From positions 1-41,514 of IMG/VR virus record IMGVR_UViG_3300021957_000094: DNA of 41,514 nt; one strand, given 5' to 3'. The translations under genes and the position numbers were made by a program. This document shows positions 30,292 to 39,138 of the stretch, in pieces (the stretch's first letter is position 1; every line of letters begins with the position of its first letter). The DNA is from a virus. The notes under the pieces were generated by a model. The model made no database searches, was not told where the DNA came from, and was given only the letters and a program-made list of their open reading frames with translations.

Positions 30292-30849
30292 ATGATAATA
30301 CAAGTATCAACAGAAGTTCTAAAAAAATTTGGGATATCTGCTAACGATTACTTATATTTATACTTGATAAACACTAAGGAGTATGATATTCTTACACAGT
30401 TAAGCCTTGATGTTGATTTAGAGAGCTTGCAAACCAAAGACTTGCTCAAAATAGGAGAGGACGTTCAATCCCATGTAATTAGAGGAGAGTTATTTGTATA
30501 TAACTCAACACCCTTTGATCAGATGTGGAGCGAACTTCTCTCCTATTTTCCTCTAAAAGTGTCAGTAGCTAACGGAAGAGGTGTTAGAGTTCTTAGAGCT
30601 AAGGACCCTCAAGCATTAGCTAATAAACAGGCTAAAAAGAAGTATCGTACGTACGTCAATGGAAATGTTGGGAAACATAAAGAAGTCATTGAGTGCCTTA
30701 AAAGAGAGTTAAGTATTCGTGCGGACGGAGATGACATGGGATACATGCAAATGCTATCTACATGGATTAATCAACATACGTGGGAAAAATATCAATCGTT
30801 AGATGAACCAAGTACCAAAAACAAATCAAGGATTACCAGGCAACTCTAG
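30292..30849 (+). CDS. Unknown protein beside DnaB helicase (possible loader)
   Basis: This encodes 185 residues. The first third is helical (TEVLKKFGISANDYLYLYLI), followed by ESLQTKDLLKIGEDVQSHVI, a basic middle (KQAKKKYRTYVNG), and a C-terminal helical part with GDDMGYMQMLSTWINQHTWE. No Walker motif. It overlaps the DnaB gene by 47 bases. A helicase loader or primosome adaptor would fit both size and position, but nothing in the sequence proves it. Confidence 0.66.
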   Translation: MIIQVSTEVLKKFGISANDYLYLYLINTKEYDILTQLSLDVDLESLQTKDLLKIGEDVQSHVIRGELFVYNSTPFDQMWSELLSYFPLKVSVANGRGVRVLRAKDPQALANKQAKKKYRTYVNGNVGKHKEVIECLKRELSIRADGDDMGYMQMLSTWINQHTWEKYQSLDEPSTKNKSRITRQL

Positions 30850-31771
30850 GCCCAAGCTTCAGCATATATCTAGAAGTGTAGAGAAATCTATACAAGATGT
30901 ACGTGATGCTATGAATGGGAAGAGACGGGTCTACCCTACTAAATGGGGGAGACTCAATAAAAATCTCATGGGGGGACTGCAGCCTGGTAAAATGTATGTT
31001 ATTGCAGGTAGACCTGGTGTTGGGAAGAGTGCATTTTCAAATCAATTAATATTTGATGTACTTGATGCTAACTCAGAATCTAAACTAGATGATCTCTTAG
31101 TTATCTATTGGAGCTTTGAGATGCCTGGGGAACAACAGATACTTAGAGCAGGGAGTAAGGACACTAAGCTTCAAACGTTTGAGTTATTGTCAGTTAACAG
31201 TGTGTTGACTGAACAAGACTTAAAGCGATTCGAGCAGAGTGTAGACAAATACAAAAATTACCCTCTCTATTTCTGTAGTATACCTCAGACTATGGAACAA
31301 GTAATAGCTATTAATGAAGAGCTATTTATTAGAAACCCTACAAAGACTGTAATCAATCTTATTGACCATTCACGACTAGTGAAGGGTAAAGAAGACACAG
31401 AACTACAGAAACTAAACACTCTCTCTAAAGGGTGTATGTGGGTGCAGTCTAAAATGCAGACTATAACTATTCTGCTATCACAGTTAAATCGTAACATTGA
31501 GCAAGAGTACAGAGCTAAGCAACAGTATCAACCATTGCTTACTGACCTCTTCGGGGGTGACTCTATTGGTCAAGATGCACATGTAGTGATGATGCTACAG
31601 CGTCCTTATGATTTATATGGGATTACAGACAAGTATTGCGGAGAAGACCCAATTAAACTACTTGCATGTCATGTAGAAAAGAACCGAGATGGTTTACTTG
31701 GGATGATACCTTTTGAAACAGATTTATCAACATTTACAATTAATGAGCGACCAAAAAGTAATGCTTCCTGA
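30803..31771 (+). CDS. dnaB: Replicative DNA helicase, DnaB-type RecA core
   Basis: This encodes 322 residues containing only the C-terminal RecA-like motor of DnaB; the usual N-terminal primase-interacting domain (about 150 residues) is absent. Walker A GRPGVGKS is at 69-76. The Walker B region is INLIDHSRL near residue 190, and ILLSQLNRNIE near 225 and FGGDSIGQDAHVVMML follow, as in DnaB families. It should unwind DNA at the fork with the primase at 33620 and the polymerase. Its ATG sits inside the end of the previous gene, and its own end overlaps the next ATPase. Confidence 0.93.
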   Translation: MNQVPKTNQGLPGNSRPKLQHISRSVEKSIQDVRDAMNGKRRVYPTKWGRLNKNLMGGLQPGKMYVIAGRPGVGKSAFSNQLIFDVLDANSESKLDDLLVIYWSFEMPGEQQILRAGSKDTKLQTFELLSVNSVLTEQDLKRFEQSVDKYKNYPLYFCSIPQTMEQVIAINEELFIRNPTKTVINLIDHSRLVKGKEDTELQKLNTLSKGCMWVQSKMQTITILLSQLNRNIEQEYRAKQQYQPLLTDLFGGDSIGQDAHVVMMLQRPYDLYGITDKYCGEDPIKLLACHVEKNRDGLLGMIPFETDLSTFTINERPKSNAS

Positions 31772-32456
31772 GAAGAAAATAAAAGCTTCTAGGAAATCAC
31801 CAAAGAACATGGTTATCTATGGAGCACCAAAGATTGGGAAAACAACAGCACTATCTAAACTAGATAACTGCTTGATTCTTGACCTTGAAGACGGAACTGA
31901 CATGGTGGATGCCTTGAAAGTTAAGATTAAAGATATAGAGCACCTGGCTAAAGTTGGGCAAGCCATCTTTAACGAGAAACGTCCATACAAGTATGTAGCT
32001 GTAGATACAGTTACTCAGCTTGAAGTGTGGTGTGAGCAAGAAGCCAAGAAGATATATAGGCAAACCCCTATGGGTAAGAACTTTGACCCTAAAAATACAG
32101 GACTCTCTGTATTATCTCTACCTCAAGGTGCTGGGTACCTATACTTAAGAATAGCCTATAAGAAATGGTTAGACAACTTGAACAAGCTGGCTGATCATGT
32201 AATCTTAGTCGGACACCTTAAGGATAGGATGATTGAGAAGAAGGGCAAAGAAGTTGCAGTTAAAGATCTTGATCTTACAGGTAAGATTAGGAATATTACT
32301 TGCGCTAATGCTGATGCTATTGGGTATATCTACAGACTAGATGATAAGACTATGATATCATTTGATTCTAAAGGAGATATATCAGCGGGCTCTCGCTGTG
32401 ACCACTTAAAAGGTCAAGACATGGAGCTATTGTGGGAAAACATTTTTATTGATTAA
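31743..32456 (+). CDS. RecA-like ATPase, Sak4/AAA_24 type
   Basis: From the ATG at 31743 it has 237 residues; an upstream ATG at 31713 in the DnaB gene is less likely. Walker A GAPKIGKTT is at 27-35. LILDLEDGT and YKYVAVDTVTQLEVW (Walker B region) follow, then HVILVGHLKDR. This is the layout of the AAA_24/Sak4 ATPases that phages use in single-strand annealing or recombination with an SSB, and an SSB-like gene lies just downstream. The overlap with DnaB is 29 bases. Confidence 0.85.
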   Translation: MSDQKVMLPEKKIKASRKSPKNMVIYGAPKIGKTTALSKLDNCLILDLEDGTDMVDALKVKIKDIEHLAKVGQAIFNEKRPYKYVAVDTVTQLEVWCEQEAKKIYRQTPMGKNFDPKNTGLSVLSLPQGAGYLYLRIAYKKWLDNLNKLADHVILVGHLKDRMIEKKGKEVAVKDLDLTGKIRNITCANADAIGYIYRLDDKTMISFDSKGDISAGSRCDHLKGQDMELLWENIFID

Positions 32457-32479
32457 TTAAATATTTAAAATTACTAAGC

Positions 32480-32779
32480 ATGATTGATGCAAAAGTAGAT
32501 TCAGTCGTAGAGGCTGAAACAGTAGAAACACCTCAGGTGTTTAAAGTATCTCAAATCCTTTCTGATTTGGACAACGGCTTGGATAGAAAAGCTATTCGAG
32601 AAAAATACTCACTCAGTATTGACGAAGTGAAACATCTATTTCAACACCCAAGTTTGAAGGGTAAGAGACCTAAGCGAGCTCACAAGGCTATTCGCTTTAC
32701 ACTTGTAGATGACACTGTCTCTAAGGTAGATGAGAGTGTAGCAGAGAATGAATATACTAACTTTGAAATCGTAGATTAA
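32480..32779 (+). CDS. Small helix-turn-helix-like protein
   Basis: This encodes 99 residues. The core VSQILSDLDNGLDRKAIREK, then YSLSIDEVKHLFQHPSLKG, looks like a resolvase-type helix-turn-helix in which DRKAIREKYSLS is the turn. Both ends are acidic. It lies between the Sak4-like ATPase and the SSB-like gene and shares one base with the latter. Similar proteins recur in Bacteroidota phages. A DNA-binding accessory role is inferred. Confidence 0.7.
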   Translation: MIDAKVDSVVEAETVETPQVFKVSQILSDLDNGLDRKAIREKYSLSIDEVKHLFQHPSLKGKRPKRAHKAIRFTLVDDTVSKVDESVAENEYTNFEIVD

Positions 32780-33552
32780 TGGCTATTCAATCAAACACAT
32801 CGGAGGAATCAGTATCTGGAGGAGGAGTTAATCTCTATACTGGAATTGCAGCAGTAAATGTAATCGCTGTAAACCCAACACTTTCTGAACTCGAAAAGTT
32901 AGGTATCCCACTTAAGAGCGAGCCTGAGTATATTGGGGTAGATATTAATGGGAGTACGTTTAATAAGATTGTTTTCTGGCTTAGAAGCGAGGAACCAAAG
33001 TTTGACACCAGACTTGAGATCTTAATTAAACCAGAAGATAAAGTGTCTAGTACAGGCAAGAACATGTGGATTAACAATTTTGGTAAAACCACATATTCTG
33101 AAATTAAAGCTTCTGAAAAATACGATTGGTACAAATCTGATGGTGAACGTCATGCATTTCATGGCGAAGACACTTTGATGAATTTTGTACTTGCTTGGGC
33201 TAACGTTTCAAATAACGCAGAATGTTATTTTGATACATACAAAGATATTATGAACGCTAAAGTTGATGAGATCAAAGCGCTTGCAGAACGTATAAAAGAT
33301 AATAAACTACGGGTCTTATTAGGTGTTAAAAACGGTCAATACCAGCAAGTATATACTAAGCACTTTGGTAGACTTAAGCCGTTCCGTAAGGATCTATTTA
33401 TTAAGCAGCTTAATGATGGCTACAGTATTTTCAAAGCTGAGTATAACTCAGAGTTAGAACTGCAGAAATATAACCCAGAGCTTATAACTCCAGATGACGC
33501 TCCTACAGAGGATAGCATCAAGGTAGAAGCAAATAGTGATTGGTTAGCGTAA
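32779..33552 (+). CDS. Putative single-stranded DNA-binding protein
   Basis: This encodes 257 residues. The N-terminal part NLYTGIAAVNVIAVNPTLSE is a pattern that I associate with SSB-type proteins of crAss-like phages. The central part has KNMWINNFGKTTYSE and aromatic residues suited to an OB-like fold. The C-terminus is acidic (PDDAPTEDSIKVEANSDWLA), as in SSBs, where such a tail contacts partner proteins. It follows a Sak4-like ATPase and precedes a strong terminator. No bacterial SSB signature is obvious, so the call rests on context, composition and remembered similarity. Confidence 0.66.
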   Translation: MAIQSNTSEESVSGGGVNLYTGIAAVNVIAVNPTLSELEKLGIPLKSEPEYIGVDINGSTFNKIVFWLRSEEPKFDTRLEILIKPEDKVSSTGKNMWINNFGKTTYSEIKASEKYDWYKSDGERHAFHGEDTLMNFVLAWANVSNNAECYFDTYKDIMNAKVDEIKALAERIKDNKLRVLLGVKNGQYQQVYTKHFGRLKPFRKDLFIKQLNDGYSIFKAEYNSELELQKYNPELITPDDAPTEDSIKVEANSDWLA

Positions 33553-33573
33553 CTAATCATAAATATTGAAAGA

Positions 33574-33603
33574 GAAGGGCCCTTAATTGGGTCCTTCTTT
33601 TTT
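33574..33603 (+). terminator. Intrinsic terminator between SSB-like and primase genes
   Basis: GAAGGGCCC 33574-33582 pairs with GGGTCCTTC 33589-33597 (nine pairs, one G-T) around loop TTAATT, followed by six T residues. It stands 17 bases before the primase ATG. Either a promoter in that short gap or partial read-through must supply the primase, so it may act as an attenuator. Confidence 0.9.
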
Positions 33604-33619
33604 ATATTGTATCCCTCCT

Positions 33620-34630
33620 ATGAGTGTACAATCTAGAGATAGCAATGAATATTTACATACATCTGTAATTCTTAGCAAGATTACAGAATATGATATATTC
33701 AGATATTACTGCTCTAACTTTAAAGAGGTTGGGGAGAAGTTCCGCAGTGATCTAAGAGAAGACAATTCTCCTACAGTATCTATTGTATCTTGGAATAATA
33801 AGCTTTTGTATAAAGACTTCGGGAGATCTGCACATTCATTTGATTGTTTTGCATATGTATCTCATAAATACAATTTAACATTCTTAGAAACTCTGCGAGT
33901 CATCTCTAATGACTTTGGGTTAGGATTAGCAGGCAGTACTAGCACCTCTGTAGCTGTTACGTATGGTAAAAAACAGTTTACCCAAAAACTAAAGACCATA
34001 ATTAAGGTAAAATATAGGAATTGGGATAAACGAGATGCTTCTTATTGGAAGATGTTTTGTATAAGTAAGGAATTATTGTTTAAATTTGACGTTCACCCTA
34101 TTGAATATTATTGGATTAATGAGACCCGTTTTAAGTGCACTAACCTCGGCTATGTTTTCTGTTTTAACAGTGGTTATAAGATTTATAACCCTTATAATAC
34201 TGAGTATAAATGGTTTAGTAACGTGGGTAAAGAAACTATTCAAGGGTATTCGCAACTTCCTAAAGACGGGGAAGTTGTATTTCTCACAAGTTCGCTCAAG
34301 GATGTCATGTGCTTGGAAGTGCTTGGTTACGCATCCATCGCGCTACAGTCCGAAATGCACATGCCCTCAGAAGAGACAATACAATCGTTACACAAAAGAT
34401 TCAAGCAGATAGTAGTTTTGTATGATAATGATTATACTTCAGAGTCTAACCCAGGCCAAACTATGGCAGAAGACATATGTCTTAAGTATAGTCTTAGAAA
34501 TATCTGCATACCTACAGAGTATGAATCTAAGGATATATCGGATTTAATAAAAAATCACGGTAAACACGAAGCGTTTGAAGTTATTAATCAATATTTGCAA
34601 TGGATAAAAGACACACACAACAAAGAATAG
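33620..34630 (+). CDS. DNA primase, DnaG-like with TOPRIM domain
   Basis: The ATG at 33620 gives 336 residues; an open frame back to 33587 overlaps the terminator and is rejected. The N-terminal part ITEYDIFRYYCSNFKEVGEK and LLYKDFG, SFDCFAYVSHKYNLTF resembles the CHC2-like domain of phage DnaG proteins, but only isolated Cys residues (C31, C76) remain, so a zinc finger is doubtful. The TOPRIM domain has LTSSLKDVM (222-230), where the usual Glu is replaced, and LYDND (267-271) for metal binding. It should make RNA primers for the polymerase together with DnaB. Confidence 0.85.
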   Translation: MSVQSRDSNEYLHTSVILSKITEYDIFRYYCSNFKEVGEKFRSDLREDNSPTVSIVSWNNKLLYKDFGRSAHSFDCFAYVSHKYNLTFLETLRVISNDFGLGLAGSTSTSVAVTYGKKQFTQKLKTIIKVKYRNWDKRDASYWKMFCISKELLFKFDVHPIEYYWINETRFKCTNLGYVFCFNSGYKIYNPYNTEYKWFSNVGKETIQGYSQLPKDGEVVFLTSSLKDVMCLEVLGYASIALQSEMHMPSEETIQSLHKRFKQIVVLYDNDYTSESNPGQTMAEDICLKYSLRNICIPTEYESKDISDLIKNHGKHEAFEVINQYLQWIKDTHNKE

Positions 34631-34803
34631 ATGAAATACTTAAAAAGTGTGTCATAATGAGAGCAAATCTTGGAACTAAAACAGCCTTAGATGTAGGGAG
34701 TGTAGAAACAGCAAAACAATTAGAAGCACAGTGGTTAAAAGAAGTAAACGAACTAAGTCCAGAACAGTACAGTCTCCTCGCCCCAAGACAAAGCGAGGAC
34801 TGA
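34600..34803 (+). CDS. Small helical protein between primase and endonuclease
   Basis: This encodes 67 residues, beginning MDKRHTQQRIDEILKKCVIM and ending WLKEVNELSPEQYSLLAPRQ plus SED. It is almost wholly helical. It overlaps the primase end by 31 bases and the endonuclease frame by up to 73 bases, which is large but acceptable in this crowded arm. No motif recognised; small helical partners of primases or nucleases are common. Confidence 0.6.
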   Translation: MDKRHTQQRIDEILKKCVIMRANLGTKTALDVGSVETAKQLEAQWLKEVNELSPEQYSLLAPRQSED

Positions 34804-35225
34804 TAAATGCTAAGCGTAAAAAAGTAGACGGGATTCAATTCCGCAGCTTACTAGAAGTATTCTGTTATCAGAAGCTTAAAGAAGCTGGAATCAAATCTGA
34901 TTACGAAAAGCACAAGTATGTATTAATGGAGGGGTTTCATTATGGAAACTCTTCTTATGAGGACAATGGGAAGTCAGGATATAATGATAAAGGGTCTCAT
35001 AAGGTAAGAGACATTACATATACACCTGACTTTGTTGATCCTAATGGGAGATGGGTTATTGAATGCAAAGGATTTGCAAACGATAGGTTCCCTCTTAAAT
35101 GGAAAATGTTTAAAAAGCTTCTTATGGAAGGGGACAGTCCCCCGGTATTATATGTTCCTAGAAACCAGAAACAGGTTCTAGAAACAGTAGAAATGATTTT
35201 AGAACTAATGGCCCCTACTAAATAG
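34731..35225 (+). CDS. T7-type endonuclease I (Holliday junction resolvase)
   Basis: The frame starts with a GTG at 34731 and gives 164 residues. The catalytic set of the T7 endonuclease I family is readable: E42 (SLLEVFCY), D100 (YTPDFV), E111 and K113 (VIECKG). LINAKRKKVDGIQFRSLLE at the start of the domain is typical. It should cut branched replication intermediates. Start choice is uncertain: there is no ATG before the conserved part, and a later non-ATG start near 34800 would shorten the basic N-terminal tail. The stop codon lies inside the following terminator hairpin. Confidence 0.88.
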   Translation: MVKRSKRTKSRTVQSPRPKTKRGLINAKRKKVDGIQFRSLLEVFCYQKLKEAGIKSDYEKHKYVLMEGFHYGNSSYEDNGKSGYNDKGSHKVRDITYTPDFVDPNGRWVIECKGFANDRFPLKWKMFKKLLMEGDSPPVLYVPRNQKQVLETVEMILELMAPTK

Positions 35226-35235
35226 GGGTCATTTT
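35210..35235 (+). terminator. Terminator overlapping the endonuclease stop codon
   Basis: GGCCCCTA 35210-35217 pairs with TAGGGGTC 35223-35230 (one G-T) around loop CTAAA and is followed by ATTTTT. The TAG stop of the endonuclease forms part of the 3' arm, so ribosomes reaching the stop would cover the hairpin. The next gene starts at 35249. Confidence 0.8.
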
Positions 35236-35248
35236 TATTTTACAGCTA

Positions 35249-37990
35249 ATGAGTATTAAAACAATTGACAGAGAATCTGTCAGCAATAAGAAGGGGTTAA
35301 GTAAAAAGATTAACAAGAGTGCTGAGAAGATGGTATTTGACATCTTACAAGCCAGTCAGTACTCTACTCCTATCCCTTCTACAGTGAGAGAGCTTGTAAC
35401 TAATGCATGCGACTCTCAGAGAGAGAAAGAAATGGCTATAGAAATACTAAAAGGAGAGAAGAAGATAGAAGATTACTATATTACAAGAGAGCAAGATGAG
35501 TACAAGGATTCTAATTTTAACATCTCTTATTATGACTTGAAGTATCTAAACCAATCTAAATCCCATGTAGACTTAATCTACAAGTACGGAGAAGGAATTG
35601 GGTATTGTGATACATTTGAGATCATAGACTACGGTGTTGGGGTTGGGGAAGAAAGACTTAAAGGGATATTAGAGCTAGGGTATTCTACAAAGCGCAATAC
35701 AGCTGAGAACTTTGGGGCCTTTGGACTAGGAGCTAAGGTGGCTCTTTCTACTGGGGTTCCTTTTTATACTATACACACCAAGCATAACGGGAAGGAGTAT
35801 CTAATGAACTGTCTTCCATACACTACAAACTTTATGATCAATAAGTTTGAGGCTGCTGGTAGCGTAGATATAGGAGGAGAAACAGTTTACTATAAGTCTA
35901 CAGATGATTTCAATAGCACTAAGATTTCATTTGGGGTTAAAAAACATAACCGACAACGATTTATAGATACTATAGAGGAACAGTTAATGTATTTAGACAA
36001 TGTAGAGCTGCTTATAAAAGAAGAAGAATATGACTACCCTAAAGACTTTAAAGCTAAGATTTTACATAACTCAAATAGCATTATTGTATCTGATAAAGGA
36101 TACTGGAGTAAGCCTCACATTGTAGTTGTAAAGTCCCCTGAATCTAAGACAGGTATTAACTATGGACACATAGACTTTAGAGAGCTTGAGATGGAGCAAC
36201 TTTATGGGAGTGTAGGTCTTAAATGTCCTATAAGACAGTCCTATAAGTCTGAAGCTGGGGAAGAAATTGTTATTCAAGAAGGAGTAGATGTAACTCCCTC
36301 AAGAGAAAAGGTTATATGGAATGAAAACACTAAGGACTTTGTACAAGGAGTAATAGAAAAAGCAGCAGAAGAGGCTAGTATTATAGTAGAGGAACAATTA
36401 GAAGAGACAGACTTTCTAAAATGGATTCTAAGATGTAGAGATGTATTAGTTAGCAGCAATACTTATGGGAGCGCTTTGTATCATATATCTAAGATTATTG
36501 ATACAGAGAAGCTTAATCCTAAATTTTCAGGAGATACCTCTATACATTATAAGAATCCTAAAGCAATGCTTCCTGGTTACTCTGTTAAGAGAGTATTCTC
36601 CACAATAAAAGATAAAAAGTATGTTCTAACTTCAGAAGAAGTAAATGCTTGGGGAGATATAGACTTTGACAAATTGTACTATAGAGATGAAAGCCGATCT
36701 AAATTAAAAGATTTCTATCTAGTATCTGAAAACAATATATTTTATACTATTAAGAAGAAGAATACATCAGCACTGCAAGAAAAGTTAGATCAAGCCCATG
36801 ACGACGATAAAAAGCTATATCAGTTAAGATTAAACAAAGTAAAAAATAACTGGAAGGTAGATGAGTTTATTAAAAACTCGTCGTTATTCCAGAGCTATGA
36901 TGAGATTGAAGTTCCTGAAGAATATGAATCCAAACTCAAGGAGACAGAATTACAAGTAGAAGAAACAAATGCGCTTAAAGGATTAAGTCCTGCAGAACGT
37001 AGACAAGTAGAAGAAAGAGTTGTAGCATTTTCACTGCGTTATAGGACTATGGAGTCTGAACATCATATAGAAAACGCCTTTGTCTGGGACAAGGTTGAAC
37101 CTAAACTCAAAACTTTGATGACATCAGAACTAAATACTTATTACTGTACAAATGCTGACAAAGATCTTCTACTTCTAGCTGCAAGTCTTATTCGTAAAAT
37201 GATTCCCTCAGGGAAGGACGTTTACAAAAAAGGATGGTATACTACAAGCCACTTTAAGTATTCTCAGCATACCTATCCTATGTTTTACAGAGATGAAGTT
37301 CCTTCAGCTAGGAACCTTGGAGGTTTAGATCTAACTGAGGTTATCCCAGAGAAATTTCCTGAGGTACCTCAATTTATTAGGCTAAGTGAATCAAATCTTA
37401 AGTATGTAAAACGTAATGAAAACTGCAAGCACATCTCTGATTTTTTCTTACAACTAACTAACTCAGGAGGATATACTATGGATCTTACGCTAATACGATG
37501 GTGTACTGCACATCAAATTGGGGATCTCCCTAATTGGATTAATGAGCTTAAAGGCATTGATGAGAGATTTGGAGTTTTGTACAGAACCTTAGAGGCGTAC
37601 AAAAAAGATTATTTCTACATCAATAATTTTACTCCTGAAACGCCATCAAAAGAACTATTTGGAGCTGTAAAACGAATGATGGAATTCAAGAAATATGAAA
37701 AGTCTATTGATGGAGCTGATAACAAAGAAGAGCTGCTATCTAGAAGATCTAGGGAATTGTTTACTTTAGATATTCCAGAAGTAGAATGCTTTGAGGAAGA
37801 CATTATAGAACTCATAGATGTAAAGAATGAAATCATTGAAGGAATTAATGCCTTTATGAAGTCCATTCAATTTCCTGTCGTTACAAACAAAAGTTTTCTT
37901 CAGGAACTTTATTCTTATCTCAAGCAAAGCGGGAAGCTTGATATTCAATTCCCAGAAACTCTAACACCAACTAAAACCCCAACAACATGA
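35249..37990 (+). CDS. rIIA-like protein with GHKL ATPase domain
   Basis: This encodes 913 residues. An N-terminal GHKL (gyrase/Hsp90/kinase-type) ATP site has RELVTNACD (E48, N52, D55), DYGVGVG (127-133) and FGAFGLGAKVAL (155-166). The remaining 700 residues have no catalytic motif visible and include a long helical region near 515-590. In T4, rIIA and rIIB act together at the membrane and affect exclusion by resident prophage; homologues in other phages are mostly uncharacterised. The stop overlaps the rIIB-like start (ATGA). Role by analogy only. Confidence 0.86.
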   Translation: MSIKTIDRESVSNKKGLSKKINKSAEKMVFDILQASQYSTPIPSTVRELVTNACDSQREKEMAIEILKGEKKIEDYYITREQDEYKDSNFNISYYDLKYLNQSKSHVDLIYKYGEGIGYCDTFEIIDYGVGVGEERLKGILELGYSTKRNTAENFGAFGLGAKVALSTGVPFYTIHTKHNGKEYLMNCLPYTTNFMINKFEAAGSVDIGGETVYYKSTDDFNSTKISFGVKKHNRQRFIDTIEEQLMYLDNVELLIKEEEYDYPKDFKAKILHNSNSIIVSDKGYWSKPHIVVVKSPESKTGINYGHIDFRELEMEQLYGSVGLKCPIRQSYKSEAGEEIVIQEGVDVTPSREKVIWNENTKDFVQGVIEKAAEEASIIVEEQLEETDFLKWILRCRDVLVSSNTYGSALYHISKIIDTEKLNPKFSGDTSIHYKNPKAMLPGYSVKRVFSTIKDKKYVLTSEEVNAWGDIDFDKLYYRDESRSKLKDFYLVSENNIFYTIKKKNTSALQEKLDQAHDDDKKLYQLRLNKVKNNWKVDEFIKNSSLFQSYDEIEVPEEYESKLKETELQVEETNALKGLSPAERRQVEERVVAFSLRYRTMESEHHIENAFVWDKVEPKLKTLMTSELNTYYCTNADKDLLLLAASLIRKMIPSGKDVYKKGWYTTSHFKYSQHTYPMFYRDEVPSARNLGGLDLTEVIPEKFPEVPQFIRLSESNLKYVKRNENCKHISDFFLQLTNSGGYTMDLTLIRWCTAHQIGDLPNWINELKGIDERFGVLYRTLEAYKKDYFYINNFTPETPSKELFGAVKRMMEFKKYEKSIDGADNKEELLSRRSRELFTLDIPEVECFEEDIIELIDVKNEIIEGINAFMKSIQFPVVTNKSFLQELYSYLKQSGKLDIQFPETLTPTKTPTT

Positions 37991-39138
37991 TATCAGTAAA
38001 TGTTATCGACGGTAATATTGTAGGTTCTTATGGGGACACCCCATATTCAGTTGCATATTCTAAGAACTTATATGCTAAACTTCTTGAATTCTCCAATGAA
38101 GCTGATGCAGCTCACTCTATGAATGATTATCAGTCTGTTCTACAAGCTTTTAAAGCAGCTGTACAAGAAGACTTTAGCAAAGTAATTCAAGATAAGTGCG
38201 AGTTTATATACATAAAACCCTCCACAGGTGAATTCTTTCTTAAAAATGAGAACACTGTTTCTTCTATTCCTATGCCACAATCTCTGGTTGATAGGATATA
38301 TGAATCTATGGATGCCCAAATAGATTTTTTACCATTAGTCAAAATGTGGACTAGATGGTTAAGAAATCCTATCTTGTATGAGAAGCAATCTAAAGGTATT
38401 GGGAATCAATTTTCTGAACGATTCTTTAACTTTATAAACATGAAGTACGTCCATCCTACTCTTAAAAAAGAGTTTATGGAGGATCATGGGCTAAGTGAAG
38501 AAGTTGCTACTAGAAAAGCTACCATGTATCAGGTAAAGATTACTAAGGAAGGACTTCTTAACGGGTATAAAGTATCTAGAGAAGTACTAACAAAGTATGA
38601 TTCTGAAACTGGGGAGCAAATGCCAAGGTATATTAGAACTTTTAATCCAGACACAGGAGAAATTGACTCTGAAGGTTTACCAGAAACAGTAGAAGAAAGA
38701 CTTTTTGAGCCCGCTGTGATGGGGGATAGAGGAGATGCTTTCTACTGTGAAGGTAGTAATGGGTATAGCGATGCTCAACACTTTATTAAAGTAGGATGTT
38801 CTCACAGACTTGCTGACTGGGATCAAGTAGATACTAATGATAACCATTCTTGTGTGCCGGGCCTTCACGTAGGTGGGCTTAAGTACATAGCTTGGTACTC
38901 AGGTGAAATTCACAATGTTTTCATTGACCCTATGCACATAGGCGCTGTTCCTGACGATGTAGATGGGGCTATTAGATGCTTGCAATACTTTGTGCACTCC
39001 AGCTTAACTGGGGTTAACGGGAGTATTTATCACTCTTCTACCTATGCTTCTATGACAGATGAACAATGGGACACCATGAGAACAGATTCAATTAAAGCTG
39101 CTCAATCTAGTTTGAATACTTTAAACTCTATGAGATAA
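37987..39138 (+). CDS. rIIB-like protein
   Basis: This encodes 383 residues. The C-terminal half contains NHSCVPGLHVGGLKYIAWYS followed by HNVFIDPMHIGAVPDDVDGA, the signature region of rIIB-type proteins. The first half has a helical character with WTRWLRNP near residue 118. It overlaps the rIIA-like gene by four bases and the exonuclease gene by one. The pair is expected to work together; the mechanism is unknown even in better-studied phages. Confidence 0.82.
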   Translation: MISVNVIDGNIVGSYGDTPYSVAYSKNLYAKLLEFSNEADAAHSMNDYQSVLQAFKAAVQEDFSKVIQDKCEFIYIKPSTGEFFLKNENTVSSIPMPQSLVDRIYESMDAQIDFLPLVKMWTRWLRNPILYEKQSKGIGNQFSERFFNFINMKYVHPTLKKEFMEDHGLSEEVATRKATMYQVKITKEGLLNGYKVSREVLTKYDSETGEQMPRYIRTFNPDTGEIDSEGLPETVEERLFEPAVMGDRGDAFYCEGSNGYSDAQHFIKVGCSHRLADWDQVDTNDNHSCVPGLHVGGLKYIAWYSGEIHNVFIDPMHIGAVPDDVDGAIRCLQYFVHSSLTGVNGSIYHSSTYASMTDEQWDTMRTDSIKAAQSSLNTLNSMR

